A stretch of DNA of 64,000 bases from Flavobacterium psychrophilum. Lineage in GTDB: Bacteria > Bacteroidota > Bacteroidia > Flavobacteriales > Flavobacteriaceae. The translations under genes and the position numbers were made by a program. A model generated the notes under the pieces. It ran no database searches. It saw only the letters and a program-made list of their open reading frames with translations, and had not been told where the DNA came from. Below, piece after piece: positions 1 through 8,342 of this stretch (the first letter of the stretch is position 1; every line of letters begins with the position of its first letter). The stretch spans positions 1 to 64,000 of the forward strand of contig CAMAQD010000010.1 of NCBI GenBank assembly GCA_945860385.1, read 5' to 3'.

Positions 1-291
1 TATGCCGTAACTGACTTGTTCAGAGACGTAGCTGCTAAAGTAGGTGACCGTCCAGGTGGATACACTCGTATCATTAAAGTTGGAAATCGTTTAGGAGATA
101 ATGCTGATATGGCAATGATCGAACTAGTAGATTTCAATGAACTTTACAACGGAGGTAAAAAAGAAGTTAAAAAAGCAAAAAGCCGTCGTGGTGGAAAAGC
201 TAAGAAAGCTGAAGATACTGTTGCAGCACCAGTTGCTGAAACTGAAGCTCCGGCTGCTGAGCCAGAAACTCCATCAGAGACTGCTGAATAA
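1..291 (+). CDS. rplQ: 50S ribosomal protein L17, 3' part
   Basis: C-terminal part of bacterial ribosomal protein L17, a large-subunit protein near the peptide exit tunnel; the start lies left of the window. The frame is open from base 1 and carries the typical L17 core, including [10 protein letters not shown] and the [14 protein letters not shown] stretch. After the core comes a tail of about 45 residues, first Lys/Arg-rich and then Ala/Glu/Pro-rich, ending SETAE. Such low-complexity L17 tails are common in Flavobacteriia. The gene is followed by a stem-loop terminator and then carA, an order I know from Flavobacterium genomes. Identity is very secure; only the 5' end is missing. Confidence 0.95.
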   Translation, partial: YAVTDLFRDVAAKVGDRPGGYTRIIKVGNRLGDNADMAMIELVDFNELYNGGKKEVKKAKSRRGGKAKKAEDTVAAPVAETEAPAAEPETPSETAE

Positions 292-319
292 TTATGAAGA
301 TAATCATTCAATAAAATTT

Positions 320-354
320 AAGGATAAACTTTTGTTAGTTTGTCCTTTTTTTTT
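320..354 (+). terminator. Rho-independent terminator after rplQ
   Basis: Ten-base stem AAGGATAAAC (320-329) and GTTTGTCCTT (338-347), with one G-T pair and an 8-base loop, running into a T tract to 354. It would end the ribosomal protein operon. Confidence 0.8.
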
Positions 355-378
355 GTGAAAAAATAACTTTCTGAAAAC

Positions 379-410
379 TTTGTGACCTAAGTGTTAAAAA
401 ATTAAATTTG
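379..410 (+). promoter_or_regulatory. Bacteroidota-type promoter of carA
   Basis: TTTG at 379-382 and TAAATTTG at 403-410, 20 bases apart, fit the Bacteroidota housekeeping pattern (-33 TTTG, -7 TAnnTTTG). It predicts a leader of about 70 bases before carA. Confidence 0.6.
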
Positions 411-431
411 CAAAATATTTAACTACAACGA

Positions 432-461
432 ATGATACTAAGCATAGCGAAGTTACATTAG
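432..461 (+). other. possible 9-residue upstream ORF in the carA leader
   Basis: An ATG at 432 opens MILSIAKLH and stops with TAG at 459-461, between the predicted promoter and carA. The surroundings of its ATG (CTACAACGAATGA) closely match those of the carA ATG (CTACGACGAATGA). It may be a leader peptide, or one copy of a duplicated start region. The peptide is not rich in Arg or in any other one residue, so attenuation by amino-acid supply is not indicated. Weak evidence. Confidence 0.2.
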
Positions 462-488
462 GCCAATAAATAACAATAACTACGACGA

Positions 489-1589
489 ATGAAATACACA
501 ACACGAAAAAGCGCCATTCTTTTATTAAATGATGGAACTATATTCCACGGAAAATCTATCGGAATTTCAGGAACTACTTTTGGCGAAGTATGTTTTAATA
601 CGGGAATGACAGGTTATCAAGAAATATTTACTGATCCTTCTTACTTTGGGCAAATAATGGTTGCTACTAATGCTCACATTGGAAACTACGGAGTCAACGA
701 TAAGGAAATTGAATCAGATAGTATCAAAATTGCTGGACTGGTTTGTAAAAATTTCAGTTTCAATTATTCTCGTGAAGATGCTACAGGAAGTTTGGAAGAC
801 TATTTCCAAAAACAGAATCTTATCTGTATTTCTGACGTTGATACTCGCGGATTAGTAAGTTACATTCGGGATCACGGAGCGATGAATTCCGTAATTTGTA
901 CTGATGGAACTCCAATCGAAGAACTAAAAGTTGCATTAGCAAAAGTTCCAGATATGAAAGGTTTGGAATTAGCTTCTAAAGTTTCTACCAAGGAATCTTA
1001 CTTTTTTGGAGACGAGAATGCAACCTATAAAATTGCAGCTTTAGATTTAGGAATAAAAACCAATATCCTTCGCAATCTTGCTAAAAGAGATTGTTTCATT
1101 AAAGTTTTTCCATACGATTCAAAATATTCAGAAATGGCAGCATTCAATCCAGACGGCTATTTCTTGTCTAACGGGCCCGGTGATCCAGATCCACTTTTTG
1201 GTGCAATTGAAGTAGCAAAAGAAATTTTGGCAAACGACAAACCATTATTTGGAATTTGTTTAGGACACCAAGTTATCGCTTTGGCCAACGGAATTTCTAC
1301 TTATAAAATGTTCAACGGTCACAGAGGAATCAATCACCCTGTAAAAAATGTGATTACTGGTAAAGGTGAAATTACTTCGCAAAATCACGGTTTCGCTGTG
1401 AATAAAGAAGAATTAGACAATCATCCTGATATGGAAATCACGCATCTTCATCTCAACGACGGAACAGTGGCAGGTATGAGAATGAAAAGTAAAAATTGTT
1501 TTTCAGTCCAATACCATCCTGAAGCAAGTCCAGGACCACACGATTCATCTTATTTGTTTGATCAATTTGTGGAGAATCTAAAAAATTAA
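489..1589 (+). CDS. carA: carbamoyl-phosphate synthase small subunit
   Basis: Glutaminase subunit of carbamoyl-phosphate synthase; it hydrolyses glutamine and passes ammonia to CarB for pyrimidine and arginine synthesis in the cytoplasm. The 366-residue protein has the CPSase_sm_chain domain (about 5-135) followed by a class I glutamine amidotransferase domain (about 180-365). Visible triad: Cys257 in GICLGHQ, His343 and Glu345 in QYHPEA. The length is normal for the family. It follows rplQ behind its own promoter. carB is not in the window. Its 3' neighbour is convergent. Identity very secure. Confidence 0.96.
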   Translation: MKYTTRKSAILLLNDGTIFHGKSIGISGTTFGEVCFNTGMTGYQEIFTDPSYFGQIMVATNAHIGNYGVNDKEIESDSIKIAGLVCKNFSFNYSREDATGSLEDYFQKQNLICISDVDTRGLVSYIRDHGAMNSVICTDGTPIEELKVALAKVPDMKGLELASKVSTKESYFFGDENATYKIAALDLGIKTNILRNLAKRDCFIKVFPYDSKYSEMAAFNPDGYFLSNGPGDPDPLFGAIEVAKEILANDKPLFGICLGHQVIALANGISTYKMFNGHRGINHPVKNVITGKGEITSQNHGFAVNKEELDNHPDMEITHLHLNDGTVAGMRMKSKNCFSVQYHPEASPGPHDSSYLFDQFVENLKN

Positions 1590-1642
1590 TTTTTAATTTG
1601 ATTTTACATTTCAAGAAAGCTGTCAATTTTGATGGCTTTTTT

Positions 1643-2356
1643 TTATTGCTTTTCCAAAGCTGGCAATTTCTTGAATTCAATATTTTTTGAGAATAAAAAA
1701 TCCATTAATTTTAAAGGATTTGCATTTTCTATAGCTGTTTTTGATGTAGGGTCAGCAGCGCAAAATTCTAGAAAAAGTCCTATTTCTTCAGGCTTTAATT
1801 GTAGTGCATTGATAAAAAATGTTTCCGAATAATTTGTTTTTGCCAACTCTTTAAACTCAATTTCAGGAATTTTCTTCCGGCCAAAGGGTAAATTGATATA
1901 CAAGCTCATACCGTTCTCAATTGTTCCATCGTAAACGCCAAATGGTTTTGGATTTGCTGCGGCTTTCTCAATATTTAATTGGCTTGCAATGTTTTTATCG
2001 AACTTTATTTTTGGAAAAGAAATTTTTGAAGTTACCACAACTTCATCTAGTTGTTCTGGTTTTCGAGTCAATACAATTGTAAAATTGTTTTTATCTAGAA
2101 ACTCTTTGTCTAAAAATACTCTTTTATAATCATATTTTTCAGAGATAATAACAAGCAGATCTTCTGCTTTTACTGAAATGCTAAATTTACCATTGGCGTC
2201 AGTTATGGTGCTTTTTTCAGTAACTAAATTGACTATTTCTATGCCTTGAAGAGGAAAATCGTCACACATAACCCTGCCTTGTATAAGCTTTTCGGTTTGT
2301 GAAAATCCAAATTGAAACACCAAAAACAGGAATAAAAGAGGTGGTTTTATTTTCAT
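1643..2356 (-). CDS. secreted CarboxypepD_reg-like domain protein
   Basis: Exported protein of unknown role, 237 residues from the chosen start. I use the internal ATG at 2356 because it gives a clean signal peptide (MKIKPPLLFLFLVFQFGFSQ); the ORF itself opens 11 codons earlier. After cleavage, residues about 22-95 form a CarboxypepD_reg-like beta-sandwich (LIQGRVMCDDFPLQGIEI then TDANGKFSI), the fold that also precedes many TonB-dependent receptors. The rest (about 110-237) matches nothing I recognise. It is a single gene, convergent with carA. Such small proteins are frequent in Flavobacteriia and are probably periplasmic or outer-membrane associated. Confidence 0.75.
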   Translation of the reverse strand: MKIKPPLLFLFLVFQFGFSQTEKLIQGRVMCDDFPLQGIEIVNLVTEKSTITDANGKFSISVKAEDLLVIISEKYDYKRVFLDKEFLDKNNFTIVLTRKPEQLDEVVVTSKISFPKIKFDKNIASQLNIEKAAANPKPFGVYDGTIENGMSLYINLPFGRKKIPEIEFKELAKTNYSETFFINALQLKPEEIGLFLEFCAADPTSKTAIENANPLKLMDFLFSKNIEFKKLPALEKQ

Positions 2357-2448
2357 TCTTTTGATAAAGTTGTATGTAAAACTATACAAATCTTTGCCAA
2401 CTAATTCAAAAGATGTCTATAAAGTTTTGTTAATACTCCTACGTAAGC

Positions 2449-2478
2449 TTGTATTGTATAATTGAATTGTTATTTTTG
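2449..2478 (+). promoter_or_regulatory. promoter of the SurA-like foldase gene
   Basis: TTG at 2449-2451 and TATTTTTG at 2471-2478 with exactly 19 bases between, a close fit to the Bacteroidota -33/-7 pattern. Two further TATATTTG sequences (2519-2526 and 2534-2541) could be alternative -7 elements but lack a well-spaced TTG. Confidence 0.55.
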
Positions 2479-2518
2479 TTTTTGGTTAAAACTTTTCTGT
2501 TTTTTGATTCATAAAGTG

Positions 2519-2537
2519 TATATTTGATTCAAATATA
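2519..2537. promoter_or_regulatory. perfect 19-bp palindrome, candidate operator
   Basis: TATATTTG-ATT-CAAATATA is an exact 8-3-8 inverted repeat about 97 bases before the foldase start. It lies downstream of the best promoter and could be an operator or simply AT-rich chance; its function is not known. Confidence 0.35.
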
Positions 2538-2633
2538 TTTGATTAAATTGCAATAGAATTAGTTTACAGTTTCACAATTTTTTTAAAGATAAATAATTAC
2601 AATTTCAAAATAATGCATTCAAAATTAACACCA

Positions 2634-4046
2634 ATGAAATTCATAAATAATAAAATTGCCCTTACTTTTTTTGTTTTACTATTTTCCACCGGAATTGCTC
2701 TGGCGCAAGAAATTATCAAAGAAAATACGGTCGATACCATTAACAAAGGAAATACTGTAAAAAAACTAAAAATTGATGGTGTTATTGCAAAAGTAGGTGA
2801 TTACATCATCCTAGATTCTGATATTGATAAATCGTTATTAGAAATTACAGCTCAAGGTGGTTCTGTAAAGGATATTACCAGATGTCAGATATTAGGAAAA
2901 ATAATGGAAGACAAGTTGTATGCGCATCAAGCTGTTCAAGATAGCGTTAAAGTGACCGACGGTGAGGTAAAATCGATGATGGATGAAAGATTGAATTATA
3001 TGTTAGAAGGTCTTGGATCTATGGATAAAGTCGTTAAGTATTACAAAAAAAACTCAGAAGAAGAGTTTAGGTCCTATTTCTTTGATATCTTGAAAGAGCA
3101 AAAGCTAACTTCTGAAATGCAAAAAAAAATCGTTGAGGCTGTAGAAATTACCCCAGAAGAAGTTCGTAATTTTTTCAAAAAAATACCAACAGCTGATTTG
3201 CCTGTTTTTGGTGCTGAAATGGAAGTAGCCCAAATCGTTGTAACGCCAAAAGTTTCAGAGGCCGAGAAACAAAAAGTGATTGATAAATTGAATGAATTTA
3301 AGAAAGAAATTCAAGAAGGGGGTTCCAGTTTTGCAACCAAAGCAGTTTTGTATTCTCAAGATCCAGGTTCAAGAGCTACGGGTGGTTATTACAAAATGAA
3401 TAGAAGAACTCAATTTGTAAAAGAGTTTAAAGAAGTTGCATTTAGTCTTCAGGAAGGAGAAATTTCAGCTCCTTTTGAAACTGACTTTGGGTATCATATT
3501 ATTTATGTTGAAAAAATAAAAGGACAAGATATCGAATTGCGTCATATTTTATTGATACCAGCGGTAACTTCAGAAGATTTAAAAGCAGCTAAAGAGAAAA
3601 TTGCGTTAATCAGAAAAAGAATTGAAGATAAAGAAATTACTTTCGATAAAGCCGCAAAAACCATGTCGGACGAAAAAGAGACAAGAACAAACGGAGGTGC
3701 TTTAATCAATCCAAAAACTCAAGACACTCGTTTTGAATTGACCAAAATGGATCCGGCTTTATACAGTCAGGTTTCCAATTTGAAAGACAATGAAATCTCC
3801 TTGTCACTTATGGATGAAGATCAAAACGGCAAGAAAAAATTCAAGATAATTACAGTTACCAATAGAATAGATTCCCACACTGCTGATTACGCTAAGGATT
3901 ATATCAAAATTAAAGATTTAGCATTAAAGGAAAAACAAATAAAAGCCATAGGAAAATGGTTTGACGATAAAATTAAAGATACCTATATTAAAATTAATGG
4001 AGAATATAGAGATTGTACTTTTACAAACAATTGGTTGAAAAAGTAA
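2634..4046 (+). CDS. SurA-like periplasmic peptidylprolyl isomerase
   Basis: Parvulin-type foldase that helps outer-membrane proteins fold in the periplasm. The start at 2634 gives 470 residues and an ideal signal peptide ending ALAQ; the ORF itself opens 7 codons earlier. Order seen: signal peptide 1-25, a helical SurA N-terminal domain (about 45-185, IAKVGDYIILDSDID at its start), a first PpiC rotamase domain (about 194-299, with TGGYYKMNRR and FGYHIIYVEK), then a second, more divergent one (about 300-410). Two rotamase domains and the length fit SurA. The MoxR gene follows after 53 bases and may share its transcript. I give no symbol because Bacteroidota often have several paralogs. Confidence 0.88.
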   Translation: MKFINNKIALTFFVLLFSTGIALAQEIIKENTVDTINKGNTVKKLKIDGVIAKVGDYIILDSDIDKSLLEITAQGGSVKDITRCQILGKIMEDKLYAHQAVQDSVKVTDGEVKSMMDERLNYMLEGLGSMDKVVKYYKKNSEEEFRSYFFDILKEQKLTSEMQKKIVEAVEITPEEVRNFFKKIPTADLPVFGAEMEVAQIVVTPKVSEAEKQKVIDKLNEFKKEIQEGGSSFATKAVLYSQDPGSRATGGYYKMNRRTQFVKEFKEVAFSLQEGEISAPFETDFGYHIIYVEKIKGQDIELRHILLIPAVTSEDLKAAKEKIALIRKRIEDKEITFDKAAKTMSDEKETRTNGGALINPKTQDTRFELTKMDPALYSQVSNLKDNEISLSLMDEDQNGKKKFKIITVTNRIDSHTADYAKDYIKIKDLALKEKQIKAIGKWFDDKIKDTYIKINGEYRDCTFTNNWLKK

Positions 4047-4099
4047 TGTTAAATTTAAGTATTAATACTACATTCAACTTCTAACTCCTAACCTCTTAT

Positions 4100-5053
4100 A
4101 TGTCAGACGTAGCAGCAATACATAATTTGGTTCAAAAAAGAAATGAACTAAAAAGAGAAATCGCCAAGATTATAGTAGGTCAAGATGTTGTTGTGGATCA
4201 AATTCTGCTTTGTATTTTCTCGGGTGGACACGCTCTTTTGGTGGGAGTTCCCGGATTGGCAAAAACTTTGATGGTCAACACTTTGGCGCAAGCGCTTGGG
4301 CTAGATTTTAAGAGAATACAATTTACACCTGATTTAATGCCTTCCGATATTCTGGGAAGCGAAATATTAGACGAAAACCGGCAATTTAAATTTATAAAAG
4401 GTCCAATTTTTTCTAATATCATTCTTGCTGACGAAATCAATAGAACACCACCAAAAACACAAGCCGCTTTGCTTGAAGCAATGCAAGAACGAGCGGTTAC
4501 CATTTCTGGACATAATTATAAATTAGACTTGCCTTATTTCGTTTTGGCGACACAAAACCCTATCGAGCAAGAAGGAACTTATCCGTTGCCCGAAGCGCAA
4601 TTGGACCGATTTATGTTTGCCATCAAACTGGATTATCCTTCTTTTGAAGAAGAAGTTCAGGTGGTAAAACGAACCACTTCCGATTCGCATACTACAATTA
4701 ATCCATTATTTACTGCTCAAGAAATTATCGATTTTCAACACCTGATTCGCAGAATTCCGGTGGCTGATAATGTGATTGAATATGCTGTTACTTTGGTTAG
4801 TAAAACTCGTCCAGATAATGCTTTGTCTAACGAATTTGTGAAAAATTATCTCGATTGGGGCGCAGGTCCAAGAGCATCACAAAATTTAATTTTGGCTGCC
4901 AAAGCCAATGCGGCTTTCAATGGAAAATTCTCTCCAGATATCGAAGATGTAAAAGCTGTTGCAACTGGAATTCTCCGTCACAGAATCATCAAAAACTACA
5001 AAGCCGACGCTGAGGGAATTACCGAAGAAATGATTATTGATAAGTTGATTTAG
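4100..5053 (+). CDS. MoxR family AAA+ ATPase
   Basis: ATPase of the MoxR group (AAA_3 domain plus C-terminal lid), a chaperone-like remodelling enzyme in the cytoplasm. Seen: Walker A GVPGLAKT (49-56), Walker B IILADEINR, sensor 1 region LATQNPIEQEGTYPLPEAQ with an LDRF arginine, and the AAA lid in the last 80 residues (ATGILRHRI). 317 residues is typical. MoxR genes usually sit with DUF58 and VWA-domain partners; none follow here, because the next gene is acnB after a 395-base gap. Its substrate therefore cannot be read from context. The nearness of the foldase gene hints at envelope work, but that is inference. Confidence 0.9.
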   Translation: MSDVAAIHNLVQKRNELKREIAKIIVGQDVVVDQILLCIFSGGHALLVGVPGLAKTLMVNTLAQALGLDFKRIQFTPDLMPSDILGSEILDENRQFKFIKGPIFSNIILADEINRTPPKTQAALLEAMQERAVTISGHNYKLDLPYFVLATQNPIEQEGTYPLPEAQLDRFMFAIKLDYPSFEEEVQVVKRTTSDSHTTINPLFTAQEIIDFQHLIRRIPVADNVIEYAVTLVSKTRPDNALSNEFVKNYLDWGAGPRASQNLILAAKANAAFNGKFSPDIEDVKAVATGILRHRIIKNYKADAEGITEEMIIDKLI

Positions 5054-5448
5054 TATTCAATTTTTATAGGAGTCCAAAATCAACAATTTAGTGTTTTAGA
5101 ACTAAATAGTGTCTGCAAAATTAAATCCGATTAAAATTTCGCTCCTTTTTTTGTATTGAATATTTAAATAATCAAACTGATTTTTAGAATTTTTCAATAA
5201 AAAACATATTATTTATTTAATGTGTAATTATTAGGAATGAAACAGCTTATTATGCTAATATTTTTTAAAACTCATCATAAATTCTTAGATTTGCAACGCT
5301 TGAAATTAATCGCTTAGTTTTTATAATTAATCGCTTTTTTTTAATTTAAAAAAACTAAACCAAAAATACTTAATAAACCCAAAACGCTACGGCATCTGAT
5401 TTTGAATTAATCAAGAAAATATGCCTCTAACACTGAAAAACTTCTATT
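5054..5448. other. long intergenic region before acnB
   Basis: No gene is visible here. It is very AT-rich and holds TAGATTTG at 5286-5293 (a possible -7 element without a good TTG upstream) and the 12-bp direct repeat annotated separately. It probably carries the acnB promoter and leader. Confidence 0.5.
5304..5336 (+). repeat. 12-bp direct repeat with 21-bp period upstream of acnB
   Basis: AATTAATCGCTT occurs exactly at 5304-5315 and again at 5325-5336, two helical turns apart and 113-145 bases before acnB. Two identical sites on one face of the helix suggest a regulator or tandem initiation context. The frames TGAAATTAATCG and TATAATTAATCG weakly resemble the half-site found before the giant secreted-protein genes. 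Confidence 0.4.
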
Positions 5449-8220
5449 ATGAGCATTTATAAGGACTATATCCAAGAAATTGAAGAAAGAAAAAGCCAAG
5501 GGCTACACCCTAAGCCAATTGATGGCGCCGAATTATTAAGCGAAATCATTACGCAAATTAAAGATTTAGCTAACACAAATAGAGTTGATTCTCTTAAATT
5601 CTTTATTTATAATGTTGTTCCAGGAACTACTCCTGCTGCCAATTTGAAAGCTAATTTTTTAAAGGAAATCGTTTTAGGTCAATCCTTAGTAGCTGAAATT
5701 ACGCCTGCTTTTGCTTTAGAGTTATTATCACATATGAAAGGTGGAACTTCGATAGCTGTTTTACTTGATTTAGCTTTAGGCGACGATGTTGCTATTGCAA
5801 AAGACGCTGCTGAAGTTTTGAAAACTCAAGTTTTCCTTTATGAAGCGGATACAGATCGTTTAGAAGCAGCTTTCAAAAACGGTAACGAAATCGCTAAGGA
5901 TATTTTAGAAAGCTATGCTAAGGCAGAGTTCTTTACTAAATTGCCTGAAATAGCAGAAGAAATTAAGGTAGTTGCTTTTATTGCTGGTGAAGGAGATATT
6001 TCAACAGATTTACTTTCTCCAGGAAACCAAGCACATTCCCGTTCAGATCGTGAATTGCATGGTAAATGTATGATTACTCCTCAAGCGCAAGACGAAATCA
6101 AGGCGCTTCAAACACTACATCCAGACAAAAGCGTGATGTTGATTGCAGAAAAAGGGACTATGGGTGTAGGTTCATCAAGAATGTCAGGGGTTAACAACGT
6201 AGCTCTATGGACAGGTAGACAAGCAAGTCCTTATGTTCCATTTGTGAATTTTGCTCCAATTGTCGCAGGGACAAACGGAATTTCTCCAATTTTCCTTACT
6301 ACTGTAGATGTTACAGGTGGTATTGGTTTGGATCTTAAAAACTGGATTAAAAAATTAGATCAAAATGGCAACCCTGTTCGTAATGAAAGTGGTGATCCTA
6401 TTTTAGAAGAGGTTTATTCTGTTGCTACTGGTACAGTTCTTACCATCAACACAAAGACAAAGAAACTTTACAACGGCGATAAAGAATTGATAGATATTTC
6501 TAAAGCATTTACACCTCAGAAGATTGAATTTATAAAAGCGGGAGGTTCTTATGCAATTGTATTTGGAAAAAAATTGCAAACATTTGCATCTAAGACTCTT
6601 GGTATTGATATTGTGCCTGTATATGCTCCGTCAAAAGAAGTTTCTATTGAAGGACAAGGTCTTACGGCAGTAGAAAAAATATTTAATAAAAATGCGGTTG
6701 GAACAACTCCAGGTAAAGTGTTACACGCTGGTTCAGATGTTCGTGTTACCGTAAATATTGTTGGTTCACAAGATACAACTGGTTTGATGACTTCTCAGGA
6801 ATTGGAGTCTATGGCTGCTACCGTGATTTCTCCAATCGTTGACGGCGCTTACCAATCGGGTTGTCACACTGCTTCAGTTTGGGATAATAAATCTAAGGCA
6901 AATATTCCTAGATTGATGAAATTTATGAATGACTTCGGTTTGATTACAGCTCGTGACCCAAAAGGTATTTATCACGCAATGACCGACGTAATTCACAAAG
7001 TGCTTAATGATATTACTGTAAATGAGTGGGCTATCATTATCGGAGGTGACTCTCATACAAGAATGTCAAAGGGTGTTGCTTTTGGTGCTGACTCAGGAAC
7101 AGTTGCTCTTGCATTGGCTACTGGTGAAGCTTCAATGCCAATTCCTGAATCGGTGAAAGTGACTTTCAAAGGGGAAATGAAAAGTTATATGGATTTCCGT
7201 GATGTGGTTCACGCGACACAATCTCAAATGCTTAAACAGTTTGGTGGAGAGAACGTATTTCAAGGTAAAATCATTGAGGTTCACCTTGGAACGCTTACTG
7301 CTGACCAAGCATTTACGTTTACAGATTGGACTGCAGAAATGAAGGCAAAAGCTTCTATCTGTATTTCTGAAGACGCTACCTTGATTGAATCTCTGGAGAT
7401 TGCGAAGAGTAGAATCCACATTATGATTGAAAAAGGTATGGATAATGCCAAACAAGTATTGAAAGGATTGATTGCTATAGCAGATACGAGAATTGCTGAG
7501 ATTAAATCTGGAGAGAAACCGGCACTAAGACCAGATGCAAATGCGAAGTATTATGCTGAAGTTGTAGTTGATTTGGATCAAATTGCTGAACCAATGATTG
7601 CTGATCCAGATGTAAATAATGCTGATGTTTCTAAACGCTATACGCACGACACCATCAGACCACTATCTTTCTACGGTGGAGTGAAAAAAGTAGATCTTGG
7701 ATTTATCGGATCTTGTATGGTTCACAAGGGAGATATGAAAATCCTGGCACAAATGCTTAAAAATATTGATGAACAAAACGGTAAGGTAGAGTTTAAGGCA
7801 CCATTAGTTGTAGCTCCTCCTACTTACAATATTGTTGATGAATTAAAAGCTGAAGGTGACTGGGAAATTTTGCAAAAATATTCTGGTTTCGAATTCGATG
7901 ATAATGTTCCTAAAGCTGCTGCACGAACTTCATATGAAAAAATGTTATATCTAGAGCGTCCAGGTTGTAACCTTTGTATGGGGAACCAAGAAAAAGCGGC
8001 CAAAGGAGATACAGTTATGGCAACATCGACTCGTCTTTTCCAAGGAAGAGTTGTTGAGGATACCGAAGGTAAAAAGGGAGAATCTTTACTTTCTTCTACA
8101 CCAGTTGTAGTTTTATCTACAATCTTGGGCAGAACTCCAACAATTGAAGAATATAAAACGGCGGTAGTGGGTATTGATCTAACTAAGTTTGCTCCTTCGC
8201 ATAAGCTATTAGTTAAATAA
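5449..8220 (+). CDS. acnB: bifunctional aconitate hydratase 2 / 2-methylisocitrate dehydratase
   Basis: AcnB-type aconitase: converts citrate to isocitrate in the TCA cycle, and in some bacteria also handles 2-methylcitrate. The 923-residue protein starts with the AcnB-specific helical HEAT-like domain (about 5-160), then the swivel domain, then the [4Fe-4S] catalytic core. Cluster ligands are visible as the Cys of GSCMVHKGDM and the pair in RPGCNLCMGNQ. The domain order, with the swivel ahead of the catalytic core, separates it from the AcnA class. It is somewhat longer than E. coli AcnB (865). It ends in a strong terminator, and a second aconitase of the other class follows in the same direction. 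Confidence 0.95.
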   Translation: MSIYKDYIQEIEERKSQGLHPKPIDGAELLSEIITQIKDLANTNRVDSLKFFIYNVVPGTTPAANLKANFLKEIVLGQSLVAEITPAFALELLSHMKGGTSIAVLLDLALGDDVAIAKDAAEVLKTQVFLYEADTDRLEAAFKNGNEIAKDILESYAKAEFFTKLPEIAEEIKVVAFIAGEGDISTDLLSPGNQAHSRSDRELHGKCMITPQAQDEIKALQTLHPDKSVMLIAEKGTMGVGSSRMSGVNNVALWTGRQASPYVPFVNFAPIVAGTNGISPIFLTTVDVTGGIGLDLKNWIKKLDQNGNPVRNESGDPILEEVYSVATGTVLTINTKTKKLYNGDKELIDISKAFTPQKIEFIKAGGSYAIVFGKKLQTFASKTLGIDIVPVYAPSKEVSIEGQGLTAVEKIFNKNAVGTTPGKVLHAGSDVRVTVNIVGSQDTTGLMTSQELESMAATVISPIVDGAYQSGCHTASVWDNKSKANIPRLMKFMNDFGLITARDPKGIYHAMTDVIHKVLNDITVNEWAIIIGGDSHTRMSKGVAFGADSGTVALALATGEASMPIPESVKVTFKGEMKSYMDFRDVVHATQSQMLKQFGGENVFQGKIIEVHLGTLTADQAFTFTDWTAEMKAKASICISEDATLIESLEIAKSRIHIMIEKGMDNAKQVLKGLIAIADTRIAEIKSGEKPALRPDANAKYYAEVVVDLDQIAEPMIADPDVNNADVSKRYTHDTIRPLSFYGGVKKVDLGFIGSCMVHKGDMKILAQMLKNIDEQNGKVEFKAPLVVAPPTYNIVDELKAEGDWEILQKYSGFEFDDNVPKAAARTSYEKMLYLERPGCNLCMGNQEKAAKGDTVMATSTRLFQGRVVEDTEGKKGESLLSSTPVVVLSTILGRTPTIEEYKTAVVGIDLTKFAPSHKLLVK

Positions 8221-8246
8221 TTCACATAATTAGTTAATTATAATGT

Positions 8247-8279
8247 AAAAGCCTGATTCTAATGATTCAGGCTTTTTTT
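8247..8279 (+). terminator. Rho-independent terminator after acnB
   Basis: Stem AAAAGCCTGA (8247-8256) with TCAGGCTTTT (8267-8276), 10-base loop, followed by more T. It separates the two aconitase genes into different transcripts. Confidence 0.85.
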
Positions 8280-8342
8280 GTGCTCTATTTTTTTGTAACT
8301 TGTGATAATTAAATATAGATACCAATATAAAATATATAAATT

